The position numbers and the translations under genes are program-made. 64,000 nucleotides of DNA from Colletotrichum lupini (taxonomy: Eukaryota; Ascomycota; Sordariomycetes; Glomerellales; Glomerellaceae), in contig NC_064679.1 of assembly GCF_023278565.1 (NCBI RefSeq), positions 3,720,001 to 3,784,000 of the forward strand, written 5' to 3'. The notes beneath the pieces were generated by a model that was given only the letters and a program-made list of their open reading frames with translations, was not told where the DNA came from and made no database searches. Below, piece after piece: positions 33,748-45,345 of the stretch (position 1 is its first letter; each line of letters starts with the position of its first letter).

Positions 33748-35305
33748 TTGGGGAGGGAGAAGTGGGCAGGTGGGAGTTTTTTTGAACGCGATACTTTTTT
33801 TGAGTATGACGTTTTTCTCCCGGTGCTGGTGAGCATAAAATGCGCTGGCGGGCATAAGATGCCTTTCTTTGAGCTTTGTTTCGTAAATACATTTTGTTCG
33901 CTGATACTTGAGTGTTTCATGTTTCTCCGTGATTGCCTGTTTGCCAGATCATTTGATACACGAAGCGTGAGAGGAAATGCTTCTGTTGTCTCGAGGTTGA
34001 ACGAAGGTAGACTTCTTGGGCTTGACTATGCTCTCCCTACATCACATGTCCCTTGGATTTGTATCAAAGTTTTAAGCCGTCTCAGAGAGGACTCTCTAAT
34101 CCTACCAGATTAACGCCGAGTGCTGAAACGCCTGGTGACTATTAGCACGCCGTCGACAACGAAGGCGAACTCAAGACAACATCCGTATAGCCAGGAAAGC
34201 ATACCTCTTATGCCAACAAGGGAGAGGCGAAGGTTGACAGCGATGAGACCGGCCCCAAAGCTCAGATTTCATCTCAGACCAACCTGCGAACCAGCATAAT
34301 ACCCTCATGTCAAAGTTCGTGGAAATTGTCCGCGACAGTACCACGGGACCATCATCTATTCCGTCCAAAAACAGAGGCCCGTATTGAGGCTGTTACCAGA
34401 TAGGTGTTTTTTTGGATCGAGTTATGAGTCTTTGTTTCCCTTTGTAAACGTGATTCGTTTGGGCAACGCTAGTTGATGGAGTCTGCTAGCCCTTAATGGG
34501 TTTCAACATCGATAAGCCCTCGATTGAGGTTTGCTGTTATACGAACCAAGATGAATCCCGGAAAAGATGAAGCACTGTGACAGTATTTTGAATAAAGCTT
34601 CTCGGTGGGCATATAAACCACAGCGTTGTTCGGAGTTTAGGTTTTCGGAGGATTATCAGCCGCTGTCGTTGTGGTTGAAGTCATGGTGTTCGCAAATGTA
34701 AAATCGACTTCGCTCATATGCAGCACCAAAATTCCTATTTGTTCATGTCACAGGCGAAACTTGCTAAGTATAGCAGGACGAGAGATGACCAAGTCCATCA
34801 GGTAGGTAATCTTGATTTCTCCAGTGATCGACCACTGTTTCCGCTATTCAAGTTTGGTCACAACCCCCTCCCAGACTTGCGTATAATTCAATCTAGCCCA
34901 GACGGACACGGTCAACAACCCGAGGCCCCGTCGTTGCAATTGCTTAAGCAAGTGCCCTACTTCGGAGACTTTTCCATCGGTTCGTGAGGTTCGTCCGGTC
35001 AGTAGTTACGCCGGTGGTTCGTGCTGCACGTATGCAAAGTTTTTGAGTTTCGGCGACTAATACCTCTTATCCCCGGACCCCCTTTCCGCCCCCCGGCCCC
35101 CCCGGCCGATATTTCCTTTCTCGACGCCGTTTGTGATGCCCAAGTGCCGCTCCGCATGCTCCACATCAACTTCCGCTGCGGCGACCTTCTCTCCGATGAT
35201 ATGCCATGCAACGAGTTCAGCGGAGTTTGAAGATGTGTACCACAGGAGACGGCAGGACGGCGAGCTCTTCCAGCTGCCTCAAGATGAACCCAGAATGGCG
35301 ATTCT

Positions 35306-35311
35306 TATAAA
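35306..35311 (+). promoter_or_regulatory. candidate TATA box of the SDR gene
   Basis: TATAAA 113 bases before the SDR start codon, followed by a T/C/A-rich leader free of ATG between 35312 and 35423. Confidence 0.45.
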
Positions 35312-35423
35312 TGTCACTGGTATACCACAGCTCTTCTCTCAAGTTTCACCAATCACTTTCTAACATTCTTCATACTCGTAACCCTCAAGACTACATCAAC
35401 CAAAGATTCCAAGATCGCCCAAC

Positions 35424-36257
35424 ATGTCTTCAACTCCCGCTACGCAAGAACCTTGGTCGCTCGCCGGCAAGACAGCCATCGTCACCGGAGCGTCTCGCGG
35501 CATCGGACAAGCCATTGCCTTCCACTTAGCCCGCAAAGGCCTCTCCAAGTTGGCAATCACGTACGCCAGCAACTCTGACGCGGCACAAAAGACTCTAGAC
35601 GAGTGTCGCAAACTCGGGGTCGACACCGCCATCGCCATCCAAGCAGACGCTCTCGACCCTACCTTTGGTCCCAAAATCGTCTCCCAAACGCTCCAGCAGC
35701 TTTCCACCGCCTCCATCGACATCCTCGTCAACAACGCGGTGCTGAGCGACTACTCCAAAGTGCAGCCCATCAAGGACACAACGCTCCCCGTCTTCCTTCA
35801 AGTCATGCAGGCCAACGTCTTCGCCCCCATCTCCCTGACGACCGCCGTCCTACCTCACTTGCCCTCCCAGGGCGGCGGACGCGTCATTGCCATCTCGAGC
35901 GTGCTGGCGTACCAAGCCAACTCGGACCCCACCATGACGTACGGGGCCAGCAAGGCCGCCCTGCAGAGCTACACGCGCTCTCTCGCCGAGGCGTTTGGCA
36001 AGACCACCAAGGCGACGTTCAACAGCGTCGTTGTCGGCCTGACGGCGACGGACGCGATCAAGAATAGTCAGGATTTGTTGCCTGCGGGGTATCTCGACGA
36101 GCAGATCCGAGACACGACGGCGGCGGACCGGATCGGGGTCCCCGAGGATATCGCGTACGTTGTTGGGTTTCTTGCTAGCGAGGAGGGGCGCTGGGTCAAC
36201 GGGGGTGCTGTCAGTGCCAACGGAGGCAATCGTCTTGTAATGGCTGCTCTCGGGTAA
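35424..36257 (+). CDS. short-chain dehydrogenase/reductase (classical SDR)
   Basis: NAD(P)H-dependent oxidoreductase, 277 aa, intronless; substrate unknown. Classical SDR signature: cofactor motif TGASRGIG (residues 21-28), NNA (103-105), active-site Ser at 158/159 in AISS, and Y173-x3-K177 (YGASK). The C-terminal part VPEDIAYVVGFLASEEGRWVNG matches the usual family end with a GG...NGG turn. It resembles the 3-oxoacyl-ACP reductase/FabG-like group used in fungal secondary metabolism, but no biosynthetic core enzyme lies nearby in the window. The ATG at 35424 has an AACATGT context and is the first in the frame. Confidence 0.92.
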   Translation: MSSTPATQEPWSLAGKTAIVTGASRGIGQAIAFHLARKGLSKLAITYASNSDAAQKTLDECRKLGVDTAIAIQADALDPTFGPKIVSQTLQQLSTASIDILVNNAVLSDYSKVQPIKDTTLPVFLQVMQANVFAPISLTTAVLPHLPSQGGGRVIAISSVLAYQANSDPTMTYGASKAALQSYTRSLAEAFGKTTKATFNSVVVGLTATDAIKNSQDLLPAGYLDEQIRDTTAADRIGVPEDIAYVVGFLASEEGRWVNGGAVSANGGNRLVMAALG

Positions 36258-39200
36258 ATGGTTTGTTGAAAAGGTATTCAGACCACGACACTGCTATGAT
36301 TTCGATGGAAACCCCTTGTAGAAAGGACCGCATAGAGGAAGTAAATCTTCTCATGAAACCAATGAGCGACATTTGTAATGGCCTCTCACGGGGGTCGGCC
36401 CTTGGACAGCAACCTAGGTCTTTTGACCTTCTTATTCCTCATGCGGGAGCAAGACGAGCCGGGTGTTGAAGGTTGGCTAGAAGTCGAGGCTATACAGTAT
36501 GGCATCGCGAGGCCCGGGCTATCTGTGTTCTAGCTCAACGCTATGAATAATTGGTGGTTTTTGTTTGACTAGGAAGCACGGGCGGTTCGAATAGCTAGCT
36601 ATTTGGATGCGGATTGATGGCAATATCAGTTCGAAATGAGGGCTTGCCCTCTCAGCATGGGGGAAAGTAGCGTGATGACATATGTGTTGTCAACTCCTGT
36701 ACTGTAGCGAAGGATGATGATTCGAATGCGGCTGGGTCTTGACTAAGGTAGAGACGAATAACAGCAGATGAGGAAAGGACAGAAGATCAGTTGGCTGGAC
36801 CTGTTTGCCTCGTGCCGGAAGCGAAGGCAGGAAAGCCAGACGTCAGAAGATTCCGTTACTGCCTAGTGTATGTCCAATATAAAGCCCTTCAACTCCATTC
36901 CTGTGACCAGCCAGCAGGCTTCCGTCTGGGTTGACGGGTCAGGTCAAACTGGCTGGGTGGTGGAGTGGCTGAAGGTCAACAATCAAATTACGCCCACAGC
37001 CTACTCGACGACAGACTACGAGTTCGAGTTCGATTCCCAGCAAGTACACCAAGAGATGTAGCCAAACCGGTGGTGAAATCTTTTTTTTATTTTATGTTTT
37101 CATCTTTTGGAACTCGAGATGCTTTATGTGTCATTCGTAGGCATGTACAGAGCGAGCGTCGACGGTGAAATGTTGTCCCCTTCTCAAACCATACTACAGG
37201 CTCAATGTGCAGAATCGTGAAAGACCGGTATTTGAAAGAACAGTGGCGGATGAAAGGACGCCTTGAAATTCATAACTTGAGCCTCCATAGGAGTCTCAGT
37301 GCGTCGGGGCTCGGAAAAGGGCTTAACACGGCAGTGTGTGATGATATGGGAGCAAGTCCAATGTAAATTTGAGAAATTGTTTTTAATCTGCTGTGCCACA
37401 CGCATCTCCTATAACTGTTTTGATCTTATGGGGGTTCAGATCTAGAAATATAGTTTCGAGATAGTCACACTATTTGATGTATTTCTAGCATCCGCACCAT
37501 ATTGAAAACGAAGGTAAGTCACTGCCCACAGTCCTCGGAGCGAACGATAACGGCGAAACACGGCTCCTCAACATTAAGTATGGCACGCCAAATTCAGAGC
37601 CTCGAAGACAAATGATTATTCCTAGAAAAATCAAATCAAGAAGCTTGAGCTGCGGTTGCACCTTGAAATATATGGACGGAGAGGCGGAGCTCAGGAAGCA
37701 ATGCTTCCTTCGTGCATGGATGAAGGGGGCCCCCCCAGCTTGGATGGAGGATCGCGCTTGCAGCGCCTATTTCTCCGCCGGTGCGCGCTTTCATCGCGCT
37801 TCGCCTTGCCTGAAGATAGACCGACAACCGGGTCGAAGGGACTCTGCCTGGATTGAAGTGATCCTGATCAGGCTGCCGACAGAGTCAAGCCTCGAAGGCA
37901 GAAGGCCGCTTGATGTCGGGGTCGGACTCGGGGGTTAAGGTTGAGGATCGGGACAGAGACGGAGGGGGGTGCGTTATTGGTGGAGAGTGCGCTTACATAA
38001 CATTGCCATCAAATTGGGTTTCTGGGATGGGGGAATAAAAATAGCAGTCCAAGCCACACCTTGCGGCGCTTCCCGAGTGGGACGTGGCGAAATGAAGCAC
38101 GTGGCTTGGGGATAGAGGTGTGGCTCATGCACGGCTTACATAACACTAGCACTACTCCGTCAAAGCGAGCATTCGGGGCATACGAAGTAACGAACACATC
38201 AGCATTGGAATGAGTGAATGGCAGATGGATTATGGATGCCCGTACCTCGGTGATGACTGACGAACCACTCGGACAATTCGGCAGATCAGGGCAGCTGCCC
38301 GGGAAACAAGTAATAATTCCCCGAGTTGAAATCAGGCATGCCGTCAATATGATTACTCCGTATTCCCGGGCCCGCGGTTCCTCTAGCTGCTCCGTATGGT
38401 CACCAGCTTTCCAATTGGCTTGTTCGTACTCGTTTTTTCCAAGCTCGTTCCTACTTGTTTGAACTTTGGAATAAACCTTCCAGGCAGTGCTAAGGTAAGC
38501 TACGAATGCTGTGCGATATTTCCGGTCACGCGTACCCGTAGGTTGATGATTATGTACATTGGAGCTTTTGGGTGCTGACCAGGTTCCACTCATGGAAGTC
38601 AGATTCGAAGATTCCATCATGTGTCACCACAATGCCTGCCTGCCTTGCCTGCCTTCCAAGCCTTGTTCGACTGACAGCTTCCGTGCGACCTGGCCATTGC
38701 CTTTTTCCCATCACGAAGGGGATGGGCAAAAAGACGCTGATCGAGGGACGTTCGGTGATTCGGCACATTGCAAAACACATTGGCTGCAGCTGTTGAGGCA
38801 ATTTCACACCACGAAAGGCAAGGGATCTTCATCTCCCCGTGTCCCCCTCATCTTTCAAAAGGTTCAGTCGAAACGCTTTTCTTGATGGCGGTTGAGCGGT
38901 ACCGGGAAATTTTTATATGGCTGCCTGATTGATGAACGAGATGCGGTTCCACGCGACCAGTGGAACAGATGGGGAGTCTGGTTTAGGTGTCTTGGACCAC
39001 AAAGAGTCAATTCCCTCCACGGCCCAATCATATCCGTCGACAAGGTCACGGCGGGGTGTTGGATACCCAAGATGCAAAAACGATGATTGGCAGCTGTCGG
39101 TGGAGGGGGCTGATCGGCGGACTCAAAATGGAGACCCTTGGCAAGAAGCATGGGCAGCATTATGTATGGAGACGGGACGGGGGGCGAATGTCACCATCGG

Positions 39201-42002
39201 GACGCCCGAACTAGTCGGGCCACACGGCCGGACACAACCCTTCTGATTCAAGTATTCTCACTTTGTGTAACTTATCAGTGGTTTGCATTTGTGACTGGCT
39301 CGCTTCGTTGTCTTGCGCCTTTTGGTGGACAGTGGGTGTTGTTTGGACACAGCGCGTGCTTGTCAAAGCCGCGGATCACAGATCTGATGTGACACGGAGG
39401 GAGGCCGTGAGGGCACGCATGGGGGGGATGGGGGCGAAGATCGACCGTCAATCATCTCAGCCGGCAGCTTTTAGCTGAAATGAAGTTTGAAGATTGTGTA
39501 AAAAGGGGTCTCTTGGTCTTATTCTACGTTGGCTTGAGGCGGCCCAGTGGTGGCAACAAAAGTGAACACGAACACCAAATGAAAGAGGCAACATGCTGTG
39601 CATGCAGGCATGATGTACGGCAATCTTGGCCAGGCAGCGAGCTGTAAAATTCGCATTATTCAAAGAGAGATGTTGATAGCATTGAGGCCAAGATGATAGT
39701 ATCGTGGAGTTGCACTTGCACGTACCCCGAGGCCGCAGAAGAAATGATCAAAACGCAGTGGGCCTGGGATTCCCAAATACGTACGTACGTACCTCTACCA
39801 TGAGCTTATAGGGTGTTTTGAGGGCCTGTACCCTGTCTAGACTCTCCCGCATGCCCTCAATGTTCCGACGGTGCCTTGGATGCCCTTGAGGACGGGGCTC
39901 TAGGCATTGGATAAGTAGGATATCCAACATCGCCTCTCAGTCAGCGTGAGCAAAAGCTGCAATGGAAGTCCACTAGTCCGTCAGGGAATTCCATGATCTG
40001 TAGGTCATGGTGGACGCATCTCACGAGATCTGGCAGCCTGTCTTGGTTAGGGTACCTTACCCATAAAGGCGTGCCAAAGTCTGACATGGAAGTCGGCACG
40101 CAGACAGCCACACAGTTAAAGTAAGTTGTTGATGTCAAGTTCAAAGTTTGGATTCTCAGATTCGTATTCGAGAAAGACGGTGTTGGTACATATCTTGGAG
40201 CATCCCTGTACACGCGGATCTTGTACCCTGTACCTTGATCTCCCCCACGACTTTCACCACCTGGGCAGCGACCAGTGACCACAGCCCACGGTCCATGGTC
40301 CACAGACTCCGTCACTCCATCCTCGACGTCGTCCCGCCAGTGTTTCTCATCCTTCGAGCATCCCAAGCTGAGCCAAGCCTCCCTCATCCCTCACCCCATT
40401 CCATTCCGCCCTTTTTCTTCCCAACCAGCTAAGCTGCTGCACTACTGCTGTCCGCTTTCCGCTCTTTTATCTCACTGTTCGCGAAGCCGAAGTTCAGCTA
40501 CCTAGGTAGCTGGCTGGCTGGCTGGCCTTCGCCCTCGTCCTCGGCATCCTTCCATGGCCGCATCGGGGTCTCCATCCCGCGTCTTGGAATTTCAATTTCC
40601 CATCGCGCCAGAAAGCATCGTCATTTCCTCTCAACTTCTCCAAGACGCCAAAGAGGAAGAGGAACTTTGGCTTGCGTCGTCAAATTACATTTGCTTCCTT
40701 CGCTCGCGGCATTTCGTCCGAAGCGGGTACCTGCTGCTGCCAGACATGGAAGCGAGGCGCCGAGGGGCTGTACCATGCTTCTCAGTCCGTTCTCACTTCT
40801 GGTTGTTCACAGATACTGCTCTGCTCATTGCTCTGCTCCCAGACGGTCGGTGAACTGATGCACATTACATTGCCTATCTATCCGTACCTTACCTCAAGTG
40901 ATCCCTCACGCTCAAAGAAGAATACTCCGTACCTACATCCATACGGCAAGGTCCCCGGCATTCGGGGCCATCAAACGATGAGCTGCCAGTGCCATTCTCC
41001 GTACTGCTAGTCTAAGATACTTACCCACAGATACGGGTCGCTCTCACACTGGCGTAACTGGGTTTAATTCTGCTGCCTCAGCAGCCCTCCACAGTCTCGG
41101 CCTCGCCTCACACCTCGCGCCTCACGCCTCACACTGCACGCCACTCCTCATCCCGCGCTCTCAAGTCTCACACTCACACCCACACTCACGCAGCCCCTTT
41201 GCCCATCACTCACTGTTCATATCACCTTACACCAAGACCCGATGCAGGTGGCAGCCATCCCTCACCCCCTCGGGCCCCTCTACCTTAGCCTCCTTGCCCC
41301 ATTCCTCGGACACCCTGCGCTGGCTGGCTCTGCTGCTTGCTTAAGTGCTTAGCAGCTTAGGTCCTAGGTTCCTCCTCCACGGCGGGCCTGTACCGGGCGG
41401 TGTCTTGCTTGTGTTCCGCCACAAACCTCCCCTCCTCCTTCCAATCCCTTGGGGAGCCACTTCTCGCCCGCGTTCGCCTTTCAAACGCCTCGCCTTAACA
41501 TCACACACAGACTTCCATTCTAAGCGGCCCTGTTCCTGTATCTTACCTCGCTTTCTATACGCTATACGCTTAGAACAACACTAAAGTAAACATCCGCCTA
41601 CATCGGAGGGATGAACCGCAGCATCTGATCTGACTACATACATCTCTCATTGTCCATCCATCCGTCCATCCATCCATCTCACACCAACACAAAATCTTCT
41701 GGTCTCATCCAAATCCACACCACCTCATTCTTTGCCCGTTACTGCAGAACATCACACACACACACTCACACACACATACATCCACACACATCCCTTTGAC
41801 ACTAGCGTCCGAGCCCAAGCTCGGCCCCGTACATACGGATACTGGCACCGCATCATACTGCCATACCTCAGCATTCATCCGACTCTATCTCCGCTTTGTC
41901 CTACTTTCACCCTAGCCCAGACCGCCGTCGAGTCTAGGGCATCCACTCTCCAGTCCGCCTCCCGTCCCTCATATCAACCACGGACGTCCCCCCCCTTTCA
42001 TC
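36258..42002. other. 5.7 kb gene-free region
   Basis: Only short overlapping frames on both strands, none recognised. It includes simple repeats (GGCTGGCTGGCTGG near 40508; CCATCCATC near 41650; CA-rich 41748-41790) and TACCTAGGTA-type motifs near 40497 and 41357. The last ~1.5 kb is C-rich and A-rich like an extended leader of the following gene. A 99-codon frame at 40554 has no supporting evidence. Confidence 0.5.
41748..41790. repeat. CA-rich microsatellite
   Basis: Interrupted (CA)n tract with CTCA and CATA variants, 210 bases before the orphan gene start. Confidence 0.85.
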
Positions 42003-43121
42003 ATGGGCACCATTTGGAGAACAGAACCTTTACCACCTCATCTGTTTGACGATATGGCGTCGAGTTCAAGCCGGAAGCCCCAGATCTTTGTCCACTTCGA
42101 ATTTGGGGTCTCATTCTCACCTAGACATGCACCCAACCAACACTCCGTCACATACGCCACTCGTGGTTTCCGTGATCGCGCTCAATTTCCCAGACAAGTT
42201 CCACCAACAAATACAAATTATCTAGCAGAGCCCTCACACTCAGTCCATCAACAACAACATCAACCCACACGATCTTCACCACCCATCCAAGAATACTACG
42301 CACCCCAAGCGCAACCATCAATGCCGCCACACTACGAAGTCAGCAGACAATCTCGTCAAGAGAGTCGATCGAGCTCCTCACATGAACGAGGTAGCTCAGC
42401 CCCGCCGCCATGGAACGATAGCCCCTGGGATGCCGAACCAGATGCTCTAGGAAGCTCAGCGCTCCCACGCCAACGACCACGGCCCCAGAACACCCCCGAT
42501 TACTGGAAAGCGTTGCCCGAAGTCCCGTCACGTTTCCGACTTGGCGAGGACGAGATGCCGTGGTCAGCCTCGTCCTGGCCAGGCGAGTTCGGCATGCCCG
42601 ACGAGTCCGAGGTGAACGACTACTCTTCCGAGCTGTCCATGAAGTTCCGCGACGTCTCCCTCACCAACGCCACCCCGGTGGCCCACGAGAGAGGGGACGA
42701 CGGGCGGAGACATGACCTGGAGGCGCTCTCCGCGGCAATGGTCACCGTCGACAACGGCTTCGAGAACCAGTGGTGGTACCAGGGCGAGCGACAGCAGATC
42801 AATGCACCGGGGGTGGTGGCTGGCGACTTACATACGACGACGGCGACCACCGCGGCGGCGGCGCTGGCGAGCACGACGGCGACTGCTGAGGCGGTGGTGC
42901 CTCCTCCTCAGACCCCTGTGTACCACCAGCAGCTCGGAAGCTACGACACGAGGGAATCGATGGGCTGGGTAACTGCCCAGGGCGGGGATTCCCACGCGAG
43001 CATGATGAGTGCTACGATTTACAACCCGAGTGTCTTGGTATCACCCATGTCGGAGTACGCGAGCCCCCGCCTTCACCGGTCGATGACTACGAGGTCTGAG
43101 GAGCTCTTCTTTTACAGCTAA
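42003..43121 (+). CDS. uncharacterised low-complexity protein
   Basis: 372 aa, intronless as read; not recognised. The first half is rich in Ser, Pro, Gln and His (many HQQQ, SSS and PPW runs), the middle has a denser segment (DYWKALPEVPSRFRLGEDEMPW to DNGFENQWWYQGERQ), and a Thr/Ala-rich stretch follows. It ends with SPRLHRSMTTRSEELFFYS. No signal peptide, membrane helix or catalytic motif. Codons from about 42540 onward are strongly C/G-ending, which supports real coding. The start context ATCATGG is good; an alternative Met lies at 42054. It ends 378 bases before the retrotransposon target site. Probably a lineage-restricted, mostly disordered protein. Confidence 0.6.
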   Translation: MGTIWRTEPLPPHLFDDMASSSSRKPQIFVHFEFGVSFSPRHAPNQHSVTYATRGFRDRAQFPRQVPPTNTNYLAEPSHSVHQQQHQPTRSSPPIQEYYAPQAQPSMPPHYEVSRQSRQESRSSSSHERGSSAPPPWNDSPWDAEPDALGSSALPRQRPRPQNTPDYWKALPEVPSRFRLGEDEMPWSASSWPGEFGMPDESEVNDYSSELSMKFRDVSLTNATPVAHERGDDGRRHDLEALSAAMVTVDNGFENQWWYQGERQQINAPGVVAGDLHTTTATTAAAALASTTATAEAVVPPPQTPVYHQQLGSYDTRESMGWVTAQGGDSHASMMSATIYNPSVLVSPMSEYASPRLHRSMTTRSEELFFYS

Positions 43122-43498
43122 AAAGGATGATTCATTCGAGCATGAAATGTTTTAAAGTAAAGCATGGCGTAAAGGTTCATCATAGTAATGGTGGTGTTTT
43201 TTTTTCTTGGATCGCCGGAGATCTAGGGGTACAATTGGGATTCGCCGTGATTTAGTCTGGAGAGACTAGATTTATCCTGGTTGAATACGGAGTTTTCCTT
43301 TTTAGTTGGAGCTTTCTCATAGAGGATATATCCGATATTTGCCCAATTTCTTGAGGACAAGAAGGGGGGCCTTGACTTGAGAGGGAGAGCAGAAGCCTGG
43401 GCTTTCTTTCTCTCTCGATCGAAAAAATTAATATTGTTAACCCCAATTCGCGGTTCCATGGGCACAGTTAATTTACCTTGCCCCTATGATCATGTTCT
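43122..43498. other. spacer between the orphan gene and the retrotransposon
   Basis: Expected 3' UTR and flank. A short minus-strand frame is present but without support. Nothing else seen. Confidence 0.6.
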
Positions 43499-43503
43499 CT
43501 AAC
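43499..43503. repeat. left target-site duplication (CTAAC)
   Basis: CTAAC directly precedes the left LTR, and the same five bases follow the right LTR at 50350-50354. A caveat is that CTAAC also occurs just inside the left LTR, so the exact LTR edge could be argued. Confidence 0.75.
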
Positions 43504-43705
43504 TATTAGTATCCCTATTACAGGGTAGTTAGTTCGAACCGTAGTTAATAAAGAGATTAATTAAACTATATAAATATTTGCGTAAGTATAAAAAGGAGGT
43601 TCTAACCGTAGGTTAGGCTAGCTACGATAATTATAAATAGGGCCCCTAATTAGCCCTTATATAGTCGGCTATATACTACGGTTAAATTAGACTTCTAATC
43701 CGATA
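43504..43705 (-). repeat. left LTR (3' LTR of the minus-strand element)
   Basis: 202 bp, alignable without gaps to 50148-50349. About 22 differences, all C/T or G/A transitions. The canonical TG...CA ends read TA...TA here, consistent with RIP. Confidence 0.93.
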
Positions 43706-43710
43706 CTAAC

Positions 43711-43724
43711 TTTCTTTTTTTTTT
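43711..43724 (-). other. polypurine tract candidate
   Basis: T3CT10 on the plus strand (purine-only on the minus strand), five bases inside the left LTR, where plus-strand priming of a minus-oriented element would occur. Confidence 0.6.
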
Positions 43725-44639
43725 ATCGATTTAACTACTACGGTTAGAGGTATAATTCGACCTCGGGCCCGTTTATTAAGTTATCTCCTTTTCCCCCTTT
43801 TCTCTACTCTTTTTATATAACCTATCTCTCTATTTATATAATAACTTTTCTACTACTTACGAATTGCTCTAATCCCTTATTTAGTACTACTTTTATAAAA
43901 GCGTCTACGAGGTTATTTTTATTATTAATCTAACGGATCTTAAGTATTTCGCGCCTTTCGTACGATTACCTAAGGGCTATAATATCGATTATAAGCCTCT
44001 TTTCCTTCGTCGTTCCTAATTTAACGAAGTATTCGTATAGCGAATAGGAATCGGTATAGATAACTATTAGAATAAGTAAAAAACTAATTTAATTAGTAAT
44101 CTTCTTTAGCGTTATTAAAATTACATAAGAGAGGTTAACGCTATTAATTATATTATATACTTCTAATACTAATATACTTCTTATTACCTATTTATTTTTA
44201 GTTAACGAGTAGTAAATTATATTACTATATATAATAAATTCGCTCTCGCTTATACTCTCGTTAACTAAGATAATAATATACCCTAATTACGAAATAAGGT
44301 CGTTATTATTCGTAAATAACCTATTGATAAAGACGTAGAGCTTACTAATTATAAAGTTAATTAGGTAATAAACGAGACCTCGATCGAGATTTGTCTACTA
44401 CTACTTAAGCCGCTTATTAAGTACCTTAACGTTTTATTTAGTTAGATCTATAGCTTATATTACCTTAGCATAGTTAAAAATCGCCTCGGGCTAATAAATA
44501 CTTATAATATATACCCCTTATACGAGCTTAGCCTTATACCGCTTTTTAATATTAGTTACGTTTAGATTAACGAGGTTAATCTTCTCGCCCTACCCCTTTT
44601 ATTAAAAAACGACGGTTTTCTTTTTAATTATAAGAATCC

Positions 44640-45345
44640 CGCCGTTAAATACTAGGGGGGTGTTTATTATAAGGACCTCTTTTAGCTTCGCTACGAAGCC
44701 CGCTTTCTAGAGCTCCTTATCCTTCTTTTTTATAAAGTTAATATTAAATAGGCCTAATATATCGTCGGTTTATATTTTAACGATCCTAAATTAATCGCTT
44801 TCGTACTCTGCGACTAATAAGTACGGGTCGTACGTAAAGGTAATTATTAATAATTAATTAATATAAAAATCGTAATAAGTGGCTTACTAATAAGTACCCG
44901 ATTCTGCGAGCTTATATAGTAGCTTAAGTACTTTAATAATCGTGCTTTCTAAGTACTTACTAGCTATTTCCTTTAGTAAATAGGCTAGGATTTTCTTTAT
45001 AAGCCCTGTAGCTAATTAGGTATAGGCCTAGGTAATATTACGGCTCTAAATCTCGTATCCCTTTTTCCGTAGTAATGCTATTAGTACTATTATTAATCGT
45101 TAGTTATAGCGCTATATAGTAGGTAATTATATAAGTAGCGTTACTTTTTTAACGTCGCCGTACCCTTAAATTACGTATTTAGACTTCTCGTACGGCTAGA
45201 GTGTTCCTTTCCTTTTAATTTTACGAACTATTCGTAATTTAAATATGCGGAGGTTTATATATTTTTCTAAGTTATATAAGATAAATCGATAGACCCCTCG
45301 ATCGCAAAGAGTGTCTACTTCGATAAGATCTGATCCCTTATATAG
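44640..45345 (-). pseudogene. decayed Copia reverse transcriptase
   Basis: On the minus strand, one frame around 45180-45340 keeps recognisable blocks: RIFKLRIVRKIKRKG, then PYEKSKYVI, stop, GYGD. These correspond to the KxRxV and PYEKSRLVxQGY region of fungal Copia RT. The conserved Gln before GY is now a TAA stop at 45166-45168, a CAA-to-TAA change. Further left, DPYLLVAEYESD and TDDILGLF (the Asp-Asp catalytic box region) and KEL-stop-KAGFVAK are visible in a frame broken by stops. Confidence 0.85.

Larger units (their letters stand above)
33319..35423. other. intergenic region
   Basis: Contains the degenerate repeat array just after the NYN stop, then about 1.6 kb with no coding signal. 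A candidate TATA box precedes the SDR gene. Confidence 0.55.

Noticed and set aside
33329..33892. 187-codon minus-strand frame across the repeat array
   Set aside because: Open because repeat units are near multiples of three; no transcript evidence or homology. Kept only as a repeat.
36945..37045. tRNA-like GTTCGATTCCC near 37030
   Set aside because: Flanking bases do not form a T-arm or acceptor stem, so not a tRNA gene.
40554..40853. 99-codon plus-strand frame
   Set aside because: Reasonable start but no homology, codon bias or splice partners; could be leader sequence.
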